Positions 15,779 through 25,332 of a DNA stretch of 64,000 bases are shown piece after piece; within the stretch, counting starts at the first letter, position 1, and each line of letters opens with the position of its first letter. The notes beneath the pieces were generated by a model that was not told the origin of the DNA, ran no database searches, and was given only the letters and a program-made list of their open reading frames with translations. This DNA is from Treponema sp. UBA4692 (GTDB taxonomy: Bacteria > Spirochaetota > Spirochaetia > Treponematales > Treponemataceae). The stretch is taken from contig DHKO01000009.1 in assembly GCA_002404895.1 (NCBI GenBank), positions 62,001-126,000 on the forward strand, given 5' to 3'. The translations under genes and the position numbers were made by a program.

Positions 15779-17674
15779 TCAGCTTATAAAGCCTTTTCTG
15801 TACGCTTTCAAAAGCTCTTCAAGCTCTTCAATCTGCTCTTTAAGCTCGCTTCCACGGTCTGTGTCGGCAACGTATTTTCTCGTCGGAAAACGCTCCACTT
15901 GGATTGTGTCGCTTACGATGTCTGAGTCTGTCGCGATAACCTGCTCGCAGCTCGTGAATTTTTCATGCACGACAAGGCGAAGCCCGTATGAGTTGCAGAC
16001 AAGCGTGTAGCCTGCGATTCCTGTTTTTTCGTGGTAAGCCGCGGCAAATCCGCCGTCGATAATAAGAAGCTTTCCGCCGCATTTTATAGGAGAATCGCCT
16101 TTTTTGACTTCCTGCGGAACGTGTCCGTTTATTATGTGCCCGGTTTTCGGATTCAAGCCGAATTCTTTAAGGACTGACTCGACAGTTTCCGTGTCCTCCA
16201 CTTCATCATAATAATGGTTTTTGTGCTCCTTGCTCGCGGCCTTGTCATCGATGAACATATTCTCAAAGCTTGCCATCTTGTCCTTTCCGAAAAGAGGAGA
16301 TTTCGGTCCTGTCCACAGATACCAGAGAATATTCTCGCCTTTCTCCTTTTCCTTTGAGCCTGGCTTTGCAAAATATCCGCGTCTTGCCCACACTTCAAGC
16401 TCGTCATAAAGCGCCTTTCCGCAAAGCTCTTTTCCGAAAATCTTGACTTTGAGGAATTTTCCGTTCGAGTCTAAGGGAAGACAACCGTGATAAAGAAGAT
16501 TTCCGTTGAAGACTTTGTAGAGGTTTCCTTTTCTGTAGAGAAATTCAACATGGTTCTTGAGCTTTTCGCAGTGCGTGAACGAGTAGCAGAGCCTGTTCAT
16601 CACGATGATTTCGTCCTCATTGAGCCTGTTGGGGTGCTCCGGGTCGATTGTCGGGCAGTCGGCTTCCTGATTTTTTATGTTCAGATTCCAGATTTTTCCG
16701 TCGATTTTTGCGGTCTTGTTCTGCCAGTCAATTTTGTCGAGAATCAGGCGGTTTTCCATCTCGAATTCGGGATTTTTTCTGATGATTTGGTCTTCAAGCT
16801 TGAACTGGATTATCGAAATCGCCTTGTGCACTGCCTGCCGGTCCATGTGCCCGTAATATTTCATGCAGAAAGTGACGAGCGGAGTGAGGTTTATTCCGTA
16901 GCCTTCTTCAAGAACGTCAAGATTGTTGTAGCGGGCGCAAAGACGCACAACATTCGCGATACATTCCTTGCTTCCTGCCGCGGCTCCCATCCAGACAACA
17001 TCGTGGTTTCCCCATTGAATATCGACGGAATGGTAATTCAAAAGAGTGTCGAGAATTAAGTGCGGCCCGGGACCTCTGTCAAAGATGTCTCCGATTATAT
17101 GAAGATGGTCGATTACAAGCCGCTGAATCGTGTTGCAGAGAGCTTCAATTAAAGGCTCAGCTGCCCCGATTCTGATGACTGTCTGCAAAATCTCGTTGTA
17201 GTAGGCCTGCTTGTCGTTCACTTCCTCTTTTTCGGTGATAAGCTCCTCAATCAGATACGAGAAATCCTGCGGCATCGCTTTGCGCACTTTTGAGCGCGTG
17301 TATTTTGACGAGACACGGCGCAGCATAAGGACAAGGCGGTGAAGAGTTACATTGTACCAGTCGTTAAGGTCTTTTTCGTTCTGGCGGACAATCTCAAGCT
17401 TTTCTTTCGGATAGTAAATCAGAGTTGCAAGCGCGCGCTTGTTTGCCGAAGTCTCCGTGTTTCCGAAAACTTCCTCGATTTTTGTCTTGATTGAGCCTGA
17501 GCCGTTTCTTAGAACGTGGCTGAACTGCTGGTATTCGCCGTGAATGTCGCTTAGAAAATGCTCTGTTCCTTTTGGAAGAGCCATAATCGACTGCAAATTC
17601 ACGATTTCGGTGATTACGGCGCGCTCGTTCGGATACTGGCGCGCAAGAATTTTCAGGAATTTTTCATTCTGCAT
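15779..17674 (-). CDS. fbp: Fructose-1,6-bisphosphatase, class III
   Basis: Gluconeogenic enzyme removing the 1-phosphate of fructose-1,6-bisphosphate. At 631 residues it has the length of the Firmicutes-type class III enzyme and the metallophosphatase motifs in order: LSDIHGEYQQF, GDIFDRGPGPHLILDTL and WGNHDVVWMGAAAGS, then NGHVPQEVKKGDSPIKCGGK with DGGF near the end. It is the last gene of a pyrB-pyrI-pyrC-fbp run; its ATG is only 3 nt after the pyrC stop, so it is co-transcribed. Linking gluconeogenesis to pyrimidine genes is unusual but could be only promoter sharing. Confidence 0.95.
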   Translation of the reverse strand: MQNEKFLKILARQYPNERAVITEIVNLQSIMALPKGTEHFLSDIHGEYQQFSHVLRNGSGSIKTKIEEVFGNTETSANKRALATLIYYPKEKLEIVRQNEKDLNDWYNVTLHRLVLMLRRVSSKYTRSKVRKAMPQDFSYLIEELITEKEEVNDKQAYYNEILQTVIRIGAAEPLIEALCNTIQRLVIDHLHIIGDIFDRGPGPHLILDTLLNYHSVDIQWGNHDVVWMGAAAGSKECIANVVRLCARYNNLDVLEEGYGINLTPLVTFCMKYYGHMDRQAVHKAISIIQFKLEDQIIRKNPEFEMENRLILDKIDWQNKTAKIDGKIWNLNIKNQEADCPTIDPEHPNRLNEDEIIVMNRLCYSFTHCEKLKNHVEFLYRKGNLYKVFNGNLLYHGCLPLDSNGKFLKVKIFGKELCGKALYDELEVWARRGYFAKPGSKEKEKGENILWYLWTGPKSPLFGKDKMASFENMFIDDKAASKEHKNHYYDEVEDTETVESVLKEFGLNPKTGHIINGHVPQEVKKGDSPIKCGGKLLIIDGGFAAAYHEKTGIAGYTLVCNSYGLRLVVHEKFTSCEQVIATDSDIVSDTIQVERFPTRKYVADTDRGSELKEQIEELEELLKAYRKGFIS

Positions 17675-17677
17675 TTT

Positions 17678-19111
17678 TTACCGCCCGAACACTAGCTTTC
17701 CGCCGAAAAATGTGGCATGCACTTTTCCTGTGAGCTTCTGGCCTTCAAGCGGAGTTGATTTTCCCTTGCTGTAGAAGCTGTTTGGATTTACGACCCATTC
17801 CTCGTTTGTGTCAACTAGAACAAAATCCGCATTGTAGCCTGCGAGAAATCTACCAGAGTCGATTTTCAGAAGTTTTGCAGGATTGCCGCTCATAAGCTCT
17901 GAAAGACGGTTCAAAGAAAAGCCTTCTTTTTTTACAAGAACTGTGTTGCAGGTCGCGAACGCGGTTTCAAGCCCTGTGAACCCCGGGCTTCCCGCCGCCT
18001 TGTCCTCCTGAGTGTGCGGAGCGTGATCGGTCGCGATGCAGTCTGCAGTTCCGTCGCGGAGAGCTTCAATTAAGGCGCGGCGGTCTTCGTCGCTTCTTAG
18101 AGGCGGATTCACCAAAGCTCTTGTATATGGAAAGTCAGTTCCTGCCATGGAAAGATGATGGGGCGTTACTTCAACTGTGCAGTCGAAACCTTCAGGCGTT
18201 ATTCCAGCCTTGATGTCGGCTTTTGCGCGCCTTACTGCGTCCATGCTTATTTTTGTGGAGCAGTGGCAGATGTGGACATGAGCCTTCGCGTGCTTTGCAA
18301 TCTCAATGTTGCGCTCGGTTGCGGCGTCTTCCGCCAATGCGAGAATCTGGTTTGCGGTGGCGAAATTTCCATCGATTTCAAAGTTTACTGATGACGGAAC
18401 ATCTGGCGTTTTTGCCCAGATTTTTCCTGCCGGAATGCTGTACTGCTTCATAAAGCTGAGCGCGCGCTGTCGGTAAGGCTTTGCGGCCTGGGCAAGGTCA
18501 ACGTCCTCGCAGTGGCAGCTCACGATAATCCCTTTCTCGCCAGCCTTTTTCATTCCCTGGAGCATTGTGAAGCTGGAAGCGACATCGTGTCCGTCCTCGG
18601 AGATTACAGGAAAATTTTCCGCTGAAATCTCGTCGATTCCAGATGTGTCTTTTCCCTCAAAATTTTTTGTTATGCTGATTGTCTGGAAAATCCGCGCGAG
18701 ATTTTTCTCTCTTGCTTCGCTCATCACGCTTTCGCCCGCCTGCCTTGTGGAAATCACCGGCTTTGTGTTCGGCATAAGGACAAGAGTTCCAAATCCGCCT
18801 GCGGCAGCCGCATGAAGTCCTGAGTCCAAGTCCTCTTTTTCAGTCTGGCCCGGATAGCGGAAATGCGCGTGCATATCGACAAACGACGGCATAAGCACGA
18901 GCTTTTTCGCGTCGTAGAATGTGATTTCAGAATTTTGAGCTGCGCCCGCGCTTTCGCTTTTCAGGATTTTTTCCGCGTCGTCTCTTGTCGAGAAATTTCC
19001 AAGCCAGACAGAACGGATTTTTCCGTTTGCAACGAGAACAGCTCCAGGAGAGTCGATTTTCGAGTCGATGAGCTGCGCATTGTAAATTACGAGGATTTGC
19101 GATGAATTCAT
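17678..19111 (-). CDS. pyrC: Dihydroorotase
   Basis: Third step of UMP synthesis: closes carbamoyl-aspartate to dihydroorotate. 477 residues, class I amidohydrolase type. The metal site is visible as VDMHAHFRYPGQTEKEDL near residue 80, histidines in CHCED and HICHCS, and the ATDHAPHTQEDKA motif near residue 330, so the enzyme looks active. The ATG has GGAG at normal spacing. It is 90 nt after pyrI; the gap holds a CCGGCT/AGCCGG hairpin without a T-run that might tune expression. Confidence 0.94.
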   Translation of the reverse strand: MNSSQILVIYNAQLIDSKIDSPGAVLVANGKIRSVWLGNFSTRDDAEKILKSESAGAAQNSEITFYDAKKLVLMPSFVDMHAHFRYPGQTEKEDLDSGLHAAAAGGFGTLVLMPNTKPVISTRQAGESVMSEAREKNLARIFQTISITKNFEGKDTSGIDEISAENFPVISEDGHDVASSFTMLQGMKKAGEKGIIVSCHCEDVDLAQAAKPYRQRALSFMKQYSIPAGKIWAKTPDVPSSVNFEIDGNFATANQILALAEDAATERNIEIAKHAKAHVHICHCSTKISMDAVRRAKADIKAGITPEGFDCTVEVTPHHLSMAGTDFPYTRALVNPPLRSDEDRRALIEALRDGTADCIATDHAPHTQEDKAAGSPGFTGLETAFATCNTVLVKKEGFSLNRLSELMSGNPAKLLKIDSGRFLAGYNADFVLVDTNEEWVVNPNSFYSKGKSTPLEGQKLTGKVHATFFGGKLVFGR

Positions 19112-19201
19112 TTTTTCTCCAGTTTTAGTCGTCTAACTTTCAGCTTTTTGTTCGTTTTGAAATCCGGCTTTATTCCGAAAAACCAGCCGGATAAAAATCG
19201 G

Positions 19202-19639
19202 CTAAAGCTCGATTGAGCCTGCCGAGAACGGCGCGTCGCAGTACATGCAGCGGTACTGCGCTTTTTCGCGGTTTGAAAGAATAAAGACCGACGGAACATA
19301 ATGCTCTGTGATTGTTATGCAGCGCGGATTTTTGCACTTGATTACGTTTTCAACGCGGTCAGGAAGCTCCATCTTGATTTTCCGCACGATTTTCTCGTCC
19401 TTTATGACTGCAATCGAGATGTTCGGGTCGATGAATCCCAAAACCGAATAGTCGATGTCGATAATGTTGTCGATTTTGATGATGTCTTTTCTGCCGTTCT
19501 TTTTTGACGGAACGTTCATTATCAGCGCGCAGCTGAAATTTGCCTTGTCCAGCCCGAGATAATGGAAAATCTGAGGGCCGAAGCCCGCTTTTATATGGTC
19601 GATAACGAGTCCGTTTTTAATTGTGTCTACGTTCAGCAT
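19202..19639 (-). CDS. pyrI: Aspartate carbamoyltransferase regulatory subunit
   Basis: 145-residue allosteric chain that joins PyrB trimers and binds nucleotides. N-terminal nucleotide-binding domain begins MLNVDTIKNGLVIDHI; the C-terminal zinc domain keeps four cysteines in the pattern CKNPRC ... CMYC (residues 104-136), which holds the contact with PyrB. The ATG has AGGAG 7 nt upstream and follows pyrB by 28 nt, so the two subunits are made together. Its presence predicts the E. coli-like dodecamer with feedback control by CTP/ATP (family knowledge). Confidence 0.95.
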   Translation of the reverse strand: MLNVDTIKNGLVIDHIKAGFGPQIFHYLGLDKANFSCALIMNVPSKKNGRKDIIKIDNIIDIDYSVLGFIDPNISIAVIKDEKIVRKIKMELPDRVENVIKCKNPRCITITEHYVPSVFILSNREKAQYRCMYCDAPFSAGSIEL

Positions 19640-19667
19640 TTTTTTCTCCTGTCAGAAATCGTCTTTG

Positions 19668-20588
19668 TTAAAGCGCGCCTGTGAGCTTTGCCATCAAAGC
19701 CATTCTTACGTACATTCCGTACTTTACCTGCTTGAAGTAGGCGGCGCGCGGGTCTGAGTCAACTTCAGGGCTGATTTCGTTCACGCGCGGAAGCGGATGC
19801 AGGACAATCATATCTTTTTTGGCGAGAGCCATTTTTGATTTGTCGAGAATGTAGCTGTCCTTGAGCCTGATATAATCCTGCTCGTTGAAAAATCTCTCTT
19901 TCTGGACTCGCGTCATATAGAGAATGTCGAGGTCTCCGATTACGTTTTCAAGACGCTCCGCTGTTGTGTATTCGATTCCGGCCGCCTCAAGATTTTGCGT
20001 TACGTATTCAGGAACTTGAAGCTCTTTAGGGCTTATGAAGATAAATTTGTTGTTCTTGTATCTTGACATCGCCTCTGCGAGCGAGTGGACTGTGCGCCCG
20101 AATTTGAGGTCTCCGCAGAATCCGATTGTGTGTCCTTCAAAGCCGCCCTGAAGCGCGCGGATTGTGAGCAGGTCTGTCAATGTCTGTGTCGGGTGGTAAT
20201 GTCCGCCGTCGCCTGCGTTGATTACAGGGCAGCTTGAATATTGGCTTGCAAGAAGAGCCGCCCCTTCCTTTGGAGAGCGCATTGCAATAACGTCTACATA
20301 TGAGGAGACAACGCGGATTGTGTCTGACAAAGTCTCTCCTTTCACTGTTGATGAATTTGACGCGTCGGAAAAGCCTTCCACGCTTCCTCCCAAGTGGAGC
20401 ATTGCCGCCTCAAAGCTGAGCCGTGTTCTTGTGCTTGGCTCAAAAAAAAGTGTCGCAAGAATTTTCCCGCGACACACATCTTGAAAAGAAACAGGATCAA
20501 CAATGATTTGCTCCGCCAATGAGCAAATTTCATCAATTTCAGAAACTGTCAAATCGTTTGGTTTTATTAAATTTCGTCCCTTTAACAT
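19668..20588 (-). CDS. pyrB: Aspartate carbamoyltransferase catalytic subunit
   Basis: Committed step of pyrimidine synthesis, joining carbamoyl phosphate and aspartate. 306 residues. The carbamoyl-phosphate loop FFEPSTRTRLSFE (residue 50) and HPTQTLTDLLT (near residue 133) are intact, as is VLHPLPRVNEI near the end. First gene of a four-gene run with pyrI, pyrC and fbp. TAAACT at 20598-20603 (minus strand) lies 9 nt before the ATG, leaving at most a 2-3 nt leader and no Shine-Dalgarno; no attenuator or PyrR-type site is seen in the 160 nt upstream. Confidence 0.96.
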   Translation of the reverse strand: MLKGRNLIKPNDLTVSEIDEICSLAEQIIVDPVSFQDVCRGKILATLFFEPSTRTRLSFEAAMLHLGGSVEGFSDASNSSTVKGETLSDTIRVVSSYVDVIAMRSPKEGAALLASQYSSCPVINAGDGGHYHPTQTLTDLLTIRALQGGFEGHTIGFCGDLKFGRTVHSLAEAMSRYKNNKFIFISPKELQVPEYVTQNLEAAGIEYTTAERLENVIGDLDILYMTRVQKERFFNEQDYIRLKDSYILDKSKMALAKKDMIVLHPLPRVNEISPEVDSDPRAAYFKQVKYGMYVRMALMAKLTGAL

Positions 20589-20752
20589 ATGGTCTCAAGT
20601 TTACCACATAATCTGTTTTATGGTAATAGAAAATCGAAAACCTGAAATTAAGTCGGAATCGTTTAAAAAATTGAAATCGAAAATGAAAATCGCATAGAAA
20701 AATGAAAAATCCGCCGCAAACATAACTTTTGAAAATTTGATAGAATAGCGTG

Positions 20753-23041
20753 ATGAAATTCTTTGCTTTTCTTGCGGGCTTGAAAAATAAATCAGTCCTT
20801 TTGCTTTCTAATATCTGCTCGTTTTTTGCTTCAAATAAAAATATTATCCTGAAATATATTCTTCATCTTGCGCCTGCGGCTTTTCTCGCTGTTCTTTTCG
20901 CGTTTCCAATCGGAATGAGCTCATTGAATCTTTTTGACTCTGAGTCAGCTCCCGACTTTCTGTATCCGATTTTTCTTCCTTTTGAGGACGGAGTCGAGCC
21001 TGTGCGCGCGACGGTTTTCTACTGGCCGCTTTTTCTGATTTATTTTCTTCCCTTAAATTCGCTTTTTCTGGTTCTTTCGCTTTTCATAAAGGACAATCTG
21101 AAGAAAATTCTCTATATTTTGACCTTTGCGAGCCTTACGGTTTATCTTTACTGCGCAGCGGTTCTTCTTGTCGCGAACGCGAATGCGGCGAGATGGTTTT
21201 CGCTTTTGCCGTGGCGAGTTTATGCGGCGTTTTTTTCGTGCTTTGCTCTTCATGCGTTCATGGCTTTTTACGCGCTCCATTACGAGCGGAATTCCGACCC
21301 GAGATATTCTGAATTCAAGGCGATTCAGGCGGAAAGCAAGAAGTCGAAATCTTCAATAAAGACAAAAATCATTCTGACTCTGGTTATTTCGATTTCAGTG
21401 ATTCTCGCGCTTTTTACTTTTACGGTTCTAAAAGCGTACAAGACGATGATTACCGAGGCTGTGAGCGATGTCGGAAAAACTCAGGCGGAGCAGACTGCGG
21501 CGGTTTACGACTCGGCGGAAGGAAAGTACGAGAAAATCTCGGCTTACTTTGACGCGCAGAAAAACACGAACAGCTATTCAGGAACTCCCTACGAGCGGAT
21601 TGACATCATAATCACCGGGGAAAATTCAAATGTCTATCTTGAAAAAATAAATTCTTCGACGGAGCTTCCGCGTTTTGACGTTTTTGCATACACGACCGGT
21701 CAGCCCTCAAAAATCGCGGGAAAGGAGAAGTCGATTTCAGACTCTCAGGCGCGCGAGTACATCAGAATGTACCAGAGCGGAAGCTACAGAAATTCGTTCG
21801 TCTATGACAAGGAAAGCAGAACATGCAAGTATATCTATCCTGTAACGTTTGCGAGAAAGGACGGACGCAAGCTTGTGGGATTCTCGATTGTGACTTACCG
21901 CCAGGAAGTTCTGATGAGGCAGTATTTTAAGACGAAAGTCTTTGTTTTTTCCGCGATTGTGGTTTTCATCTATCTTTCTGTGATTGTGTCGTTTTTTGTC
22001 TCGGACAAGCTGATAAATCCTCTTTTGTATCTCCGCGCGAACGTAAGGAAAACTTCAAGGCAGATTGAGGCCTTGCTTGCAAAAGGCGACGGAAAAGACA
22101 GAAGCGGAGCAGGCGAGATTGAATTCAACGACATAATCAGGACAAAGGACGAGATAAAAGGTCTTTCATCTGAAATCGGAAATATGGTGAGCCTGATAAA
22201 GGGAATTGTTCCGTATATTTCGATGTCAACGCTGAGGCACGCGGAAAAGGAAAGCAAGCGCAGCACAACTTCACGCGACTTGTGCTTTCTTTTCACGGAC
22301 ATCAGAAATTTCACGTCTCTTTGCGAGGGAATGTCTCCGAGAAAAGTCGTGGAGCTTTTGAACCATTATCTTGACATCGAGACGGAAATCATCTTGAAGA
22401 ACGGCGGCGACATTGACAAATACGCGGGCGACGAGATGATGGCGTTTTTTTCGGGCGCGAAAAAGGAATACAACGCGTGCAAGGCCGCGATGGAAATCCG
22501 CTCGGCGATGAAGGAGCAGCAGGAGCTTTCCGTTGCTGACGGAACAACTTTTGTTTCAATCGGAATCGGAATAAATTCGGGAAAAGTGATTTTCGGCTCG
22601 GTCGGCTCAAAGACGCGCAAGGATTTCACTTCAATAGGCGACGCAGTGAATCTGGCGGCGCGCCTTGAGGGCGCGAACAAGGTTTACGGCTCAAAGGCGA
22701 TTATAACCGAGACGGTCTTTGAAAAGCTCAAGGACACTTTTATCTGCCGCGAGCTTGACTTTATCACTGTGAAAGGAAAAACAAAGCCTGTAAGAATCTA
22801 CGAGATTTTGCAGGAGGCGAAATTTGCTGCGGAAAAGCTCTTTGAAATCAAGGAGATTTTTGAGAAAGGGCTTGCCTTGTACCGCGAGCAGAAATGGGAC
22901 GAGAGCGAGGAGCGCTTTTCTCTTTGCGCGCAGAAATACAACGATATGCCTTCGGTCGTTTTTATCGACAGAATCAGGCATTTCAGGGAAAATCCGCCTG
23001 CCGCTGACTGGGACGGCGTTTTCAAGCTGAAAAGCAAGTAA
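20753..23041 (+). CDS. Membrane-bound class III adenylate cyclase with sensor domain
   Basis: 762-residue receptor cyclase. Residues 1-165 have four to five membrane helices; a further helix near 205-225 leads into an extracytoplasmic sensor of about 180 residues, closed by a helix near 405-425, a HAMP-like linker, and the cyclase domain (about 510-690). Catalytic features are present: metal aspartates in FTDIRNF and DKYAGDEMMAF, the lysine of DKYAGD, the adenine-selecting aspartate of TSIGDAVNLAARLE, and the transition-state Asn/Arg in NLAARLE. A helical TPR-like tail follows. TAGAAT at 20741-20746 ends 6 nt before the ATG at 20753 (GTG at 20750 also possible). Ligand unknown. Confidence 0.9.
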   Translation: MKFFAFLAGLKNKSVLLLSNICSFFASNKNIILKYILHLAPAAFLAVLFAFPIGMSSLNLFDSESAPDFLYPIFLPFEDGVEPVRATVFYWPLFLIYFLPLNSLFLVLSLFIKDNLKKILYILTFASLTVYLYCAAVLLVANANAARWFSLLPWRVYAAFFSCFALHAFMAFYALHYERNSDPRYSEFKAIQAESKKSKSSIKTKIILTLVISISVILALFTFTVLKAYKTMITEAVSDVGKTQAEQTAAVYDSAEGKYEKISAYFDAQKNTNSYSGTPYERIDIIITGENSNVYLEKINSSTELPRFDVFAYTTGQPSKIAGKEKSISDSQAREYIRMYQSGSYRNSFVYDKESRTCKYIYPVTFARKDGRKLVGFSIVTYRQEVLMRQYFKTKVFVFSAIVVFIYLSVIVSFFVSDKLINPLLYLRANVRKTSRQIEALLAKGDGKDRSGAGEIEFNDIIRTKDEIKGLSSEIGNMVSLIKGIVPYISMSTLRHAEKESKRSTTSRDLCFLFTDIRNFTSLCEGMSPRKVVELLNHYLDIETEIILKNGGDIDKYAGDEMMAFFSGAKKEYNACKAAMEIRSAMKEQQELSVADGTTFVSIGIGINSGKVIFGSVGSKTRKDFTSIGDAVNLAARLEGANKVYGSKAIITETVFEKLKDTFICRELDFITVKGKTKPVRIYEILQEAKFAAEKLFEIKEIFEKGLALYREQKWDESEERFSLCAQKYNDMPSVVFIDRIRHFRENPPAADWDGVFKLKSK

Positions 23042-23089
23042 AAAATCTTTACGGAAAAAGTCGAGAATTTATTGTAGGGAGATGTGATT

Positions 23090-24301
23090 ATGCTGAAAGG
23101 AAAAACAGTTGTTCTTGGTGTTAGCGGAAGCATTGCCGCGTACAAGTCCGCAATGCTCGCGAGCCTTCTTGTGAAAAACCATGCGGACGTTCACGTGGTA
23201 ATGACGAAAAACGCGGAGAATTTCATAAATCCGATAACTTTTGAGACTTTGACATCTCACAAATGCCTTGTTGACACTTTCGACCGAAATTTTGAATTCA
23301 ACGTGGAGCATGTCTCGCTTGCGAAAGCGGCGGATATTTTTGTTGTCGCGCCTGCGGACGCCAACGTGATTGCGAAATTTGTCCACGGAATCGCAGACGA
23401 TATGCTTTCAACAACTTTTCTTGCCTGCAAAAGCCCGAAGCTGCTTGTTCCTGCGATGAACACTCAAATGTACGAGAATCCTGTGACGCAGGACAATCTT
23501 GCTCTCTGCGAAAAATACGGATACAAAATCATTGAGCCTGCGGTCGGCCATCTTGCGTGCGGAGACAGCGGAAAAGGAAAAATGGCAGAGCCTGATGAAA
23601 TCCTGAAACACATAATTTTTGAGATTGGCGAAAAGAAAGACCTTTCAGGCAAAAAGATTGTCGTTACGGCAGGTCCGACCCAGGAAGCGATTGACCCTGT
23701 GAGATTCATCACGAACCATTCTTCCGGGAAAATGGGCTACGCGATTGCGGAAAGGGCTGCGTGCCGCGGCGCGGAAGTTGTGCTTGTCTCAGGCCCGGCA
23801 AATATTGAGCCTCCTTTGTTCGTGAAAAAAATCGGCGTTGTGAGCGCGAAGGAAATGTTCGAGGCTGTGAAAAGCGAATATGAAAACGCGGACATCGTTA
23901 TAAAAGCCGCCGCTGTTGCCGACTACCGGCCGAAAAACGTGAGCAGCGAGAAAATCAAGAAGTTTGACGGGGAGCTGGCGATTCCGCTTGAGCGCACAGA
24001 CGACATATTGAAATATCTTGGCGAGCATAAGAAAAGGCAGTTTTTGTGCGGGTTCAGCATGGAAACGCAGAACATGATTGAGAACTCAAAGGCAAAGCTC
24101 GAGAAGAAAAATCTTGATATGGTTGTCGCGAACAATCTCAAAGTGAAAGGCGCGGGATTCGGCGGCGACACGAACGTTGTAACTTTAATAACAAGAGATT
24201 CTGTGAAAGAGTTTCCTGTCATGACGAAGAATCAGGTTGCAGATGTGATTCTGGACGAGATTTTGAAGTCGCTCAACGGCTTTGCGTCACGCTGCGTTTA
24301 G
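23090..24301 (+). CDS. coaBC: Bifunctional phosphopantothenoylcysteine decarboxylase / phosphopantothenate-cysteine ligase
   Basis: Two consecutive coenzyme A steps in one protein. Residues 1-180 are the FMN-dependent decarboxylase CoaC (VSGSIAAYKS, LLVPAMNTQMYENP, catalytic cysteine in GHLACGDSGKGKM). Residues 190-403 are the CTP-type ligase CoaB (VTAGPTQEAIDPVRFITNHSSGKMG, then AAAVADYRP and GFSMET). Length 403 equals the usual fusion. AGGGAG lies 8 nt before the ATG at 23090; the in-frame GTG at 23084 is too close to it. It sits 48 nt after the cyclase gene. Confidence 0.95.
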   Translation: MLKGKTVVLGVSGSIAAYKSAMLASLLVKNHADVHVVMTKNAENFINPITFETLTSHKCLVDTFDRNFEFNVEHVSLAKAADIFVVAPADANVIAKFVHGIADDMLSTTFLACKSPKLLVPAMNTQMYENPVTQDNLALCEKYGYKIIEPAVGHLACGDSGKGKMAEPDEILKHIIFEIGEKKDLSGKKIVVTAGPTQEAIDPVRFITNHSSGKMGYAIAERAACRGAEVVLVSGPANIEPPLFVKKIGVVSAKEMFEAVKSEYENADIVIKAAAVADYRPKNVSSEKIKKFDGELAIPLERTDDILKYLGEHKKRQFLCGFSMETQNMIENSKAKLEKKNLDMVVANNLKVKGAGFGGDTNVVTLITRDSVKEFPVMTKNQVADVILDEILKSLNGFASRCV

Positions 24302-24304
24302 TTT

Positions 24305-24370
24305 TGCAGATTCCGAACCCCTGTTCGGAATGACAGAAATTTGTCATGCTGAACTTGTTTCAGCATCTGT
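24305..24370. repeat. Intergenic repeat, R1 family (two modules)
   Basis: Contains TGCAGATTCCGAA...TTCGGAATGACAG followed directly by TTGTCATGCTGAA...TTTCAGCATCTG; each half is a hairpin. Lies just after coaBC between convergent genes. Confidence 0.65.
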
Positions 24371-24436
24371 TTTGCATTTTGTTCCGCACGGCATTTAATT
24401 ACAGAATTCGGAATGTCAACTTATTGCCGCAGATTT

Positions 24437-25084
24437 TTACCAGCTGATTTTCCATGTTTTTGTCTCGCTCAGCGTGAGAATTTCTCCGAGCGAGATTGTG
24501 TCTTTCAATGTTTTTTTGCCGTCAGGCGACGAGAGCGAGATTTCAAGCGTGCCTGAGACAACATCTTTCGCGAAAGTCGGACCGTACATTGAAGAAAGAA
24601 GCTGCTCGTACTCAGCCGCAGTCATTTTCTCTCCGATAAGGCAAGGAATCATCATCAAGTCAAAATAAGACTTGAATTCCTCGCTCAAAAGGCTGTAGAA
24701 CGCTTGGAACTGCTCCGCTCCGAGCGAGAAAGAAAGCGAATCCGAAGTTTTCCCGATGATTTTGCATTTGGAAAGCACGTTCTGCGGCACATTCCTGATT
24801 GTTCCGCTTGAAAGAAGCTCGTTTGAGGACGGAACCGAGACTTCCGCGTCTTGAGCTTGCGCCTGCGAAAGAAGATTTTTGATGTCCGCCTCTGCGAAAA
24901 TCGGGATTTCGTCTCCGGCTCCTGTCATCTGCCGCAGGGCTTTCGCCGTATCCTCTGGAAAGGCTGTCGAGAATTTTATTTCGACAGAATCCAAGTCTTT
25001 TGCTGCGAGCGAGATTTTCGGGCTGCAAGCTGCGAAAAGAAAAGCGGAAAAAAACGCCGCTAGAATAATCTTAATTTTTTTCAT
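24437..25084 (-). CDS. Hypothetical lipoprotein
   Basis: 215 residues, lipoprotein signal peptide with lipobox FAAC (Cys20). The mature chain is mostly helical by eye, with two further cysteines (in LSKCKIIG and IPCLIGEK). No family recognised. It is downstream of, and co-directional with, the NlpC/P60 gene, but the 248-nt gap makes a shared transcript uncertain. Confidence 0.75.
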   Translation of the reverse strand: MKKIKIILAAFFSAFLFAACSPKISLAAKDLDSVEIKFSTAFPEDTAKALRQMTGAGDEIPIFAEADIKNLLSQAQAQDAEVSVPSSNELLSSGTIRNVPQNVLSKCKIIGKTSDSLSFSLGAEQFQAFYSLLSEEFKSYFDLMMIPCLIGEKMTAAEYEQLLSSMYGPTFAKDVVSGTLEISLSSPDGKKTLKDTISLGEILTLSETKTWKISW

Positions 25085-25332
25085 AGTTCCTGCCTTGTTT
25101 TGCCTGGCGCAGTTTAGAAGAGCCTACGCCAGATGCGGAGGGCTGTAGTTGTTAGCTGCCGAAGGCAGCAACAATGAGCGCGAGCGAACCCGGAGCAGCT
25201 GGGCATTGAATTTCCTCAGTTTGCATGGAAAAGTCCGCTTTTAATGCTCTAAAAAAAGTCCGTCCTGAAAACCTTGAGTCATAAATTTTCCAGCGCCGGA
25301 AATTTTAGATTTACGGAACCGGATTTTTCTGA
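25085..25332. other. Intergenic gap of 248 nt
   Basis: No gene is seen. It contains the hairpin TTGCTGCC-TTC-GGCAGC-type element at about 25155-25172 (plus strand GCTGCCGAAGGCAGC) inside a GC-rich stretch at 25131-25205 that stands out from the AT-rich surroundings and may be another interspersed repeat. Confidence 0.4.

Noticed and set aside
16487..17059. 190-residue plus-strand frame opposite fbp
   Set aside because: Mirrors the conserved fbp codons; no start signal and no domain.
20589..20752. PyrR-type attenuator before pyrB
   Set aside because: No PyrR-binding loop, no antiterminator/terminator pair, and the leader seems only a few nt long.
24900..25200. Small gene in the gap between the lipoprotein and NlpC/P60 gene
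   Set aside because: Frames here run into the lipoprotein signal region antisense; only a hairpin and GC-rich repeat-like DNA remain.
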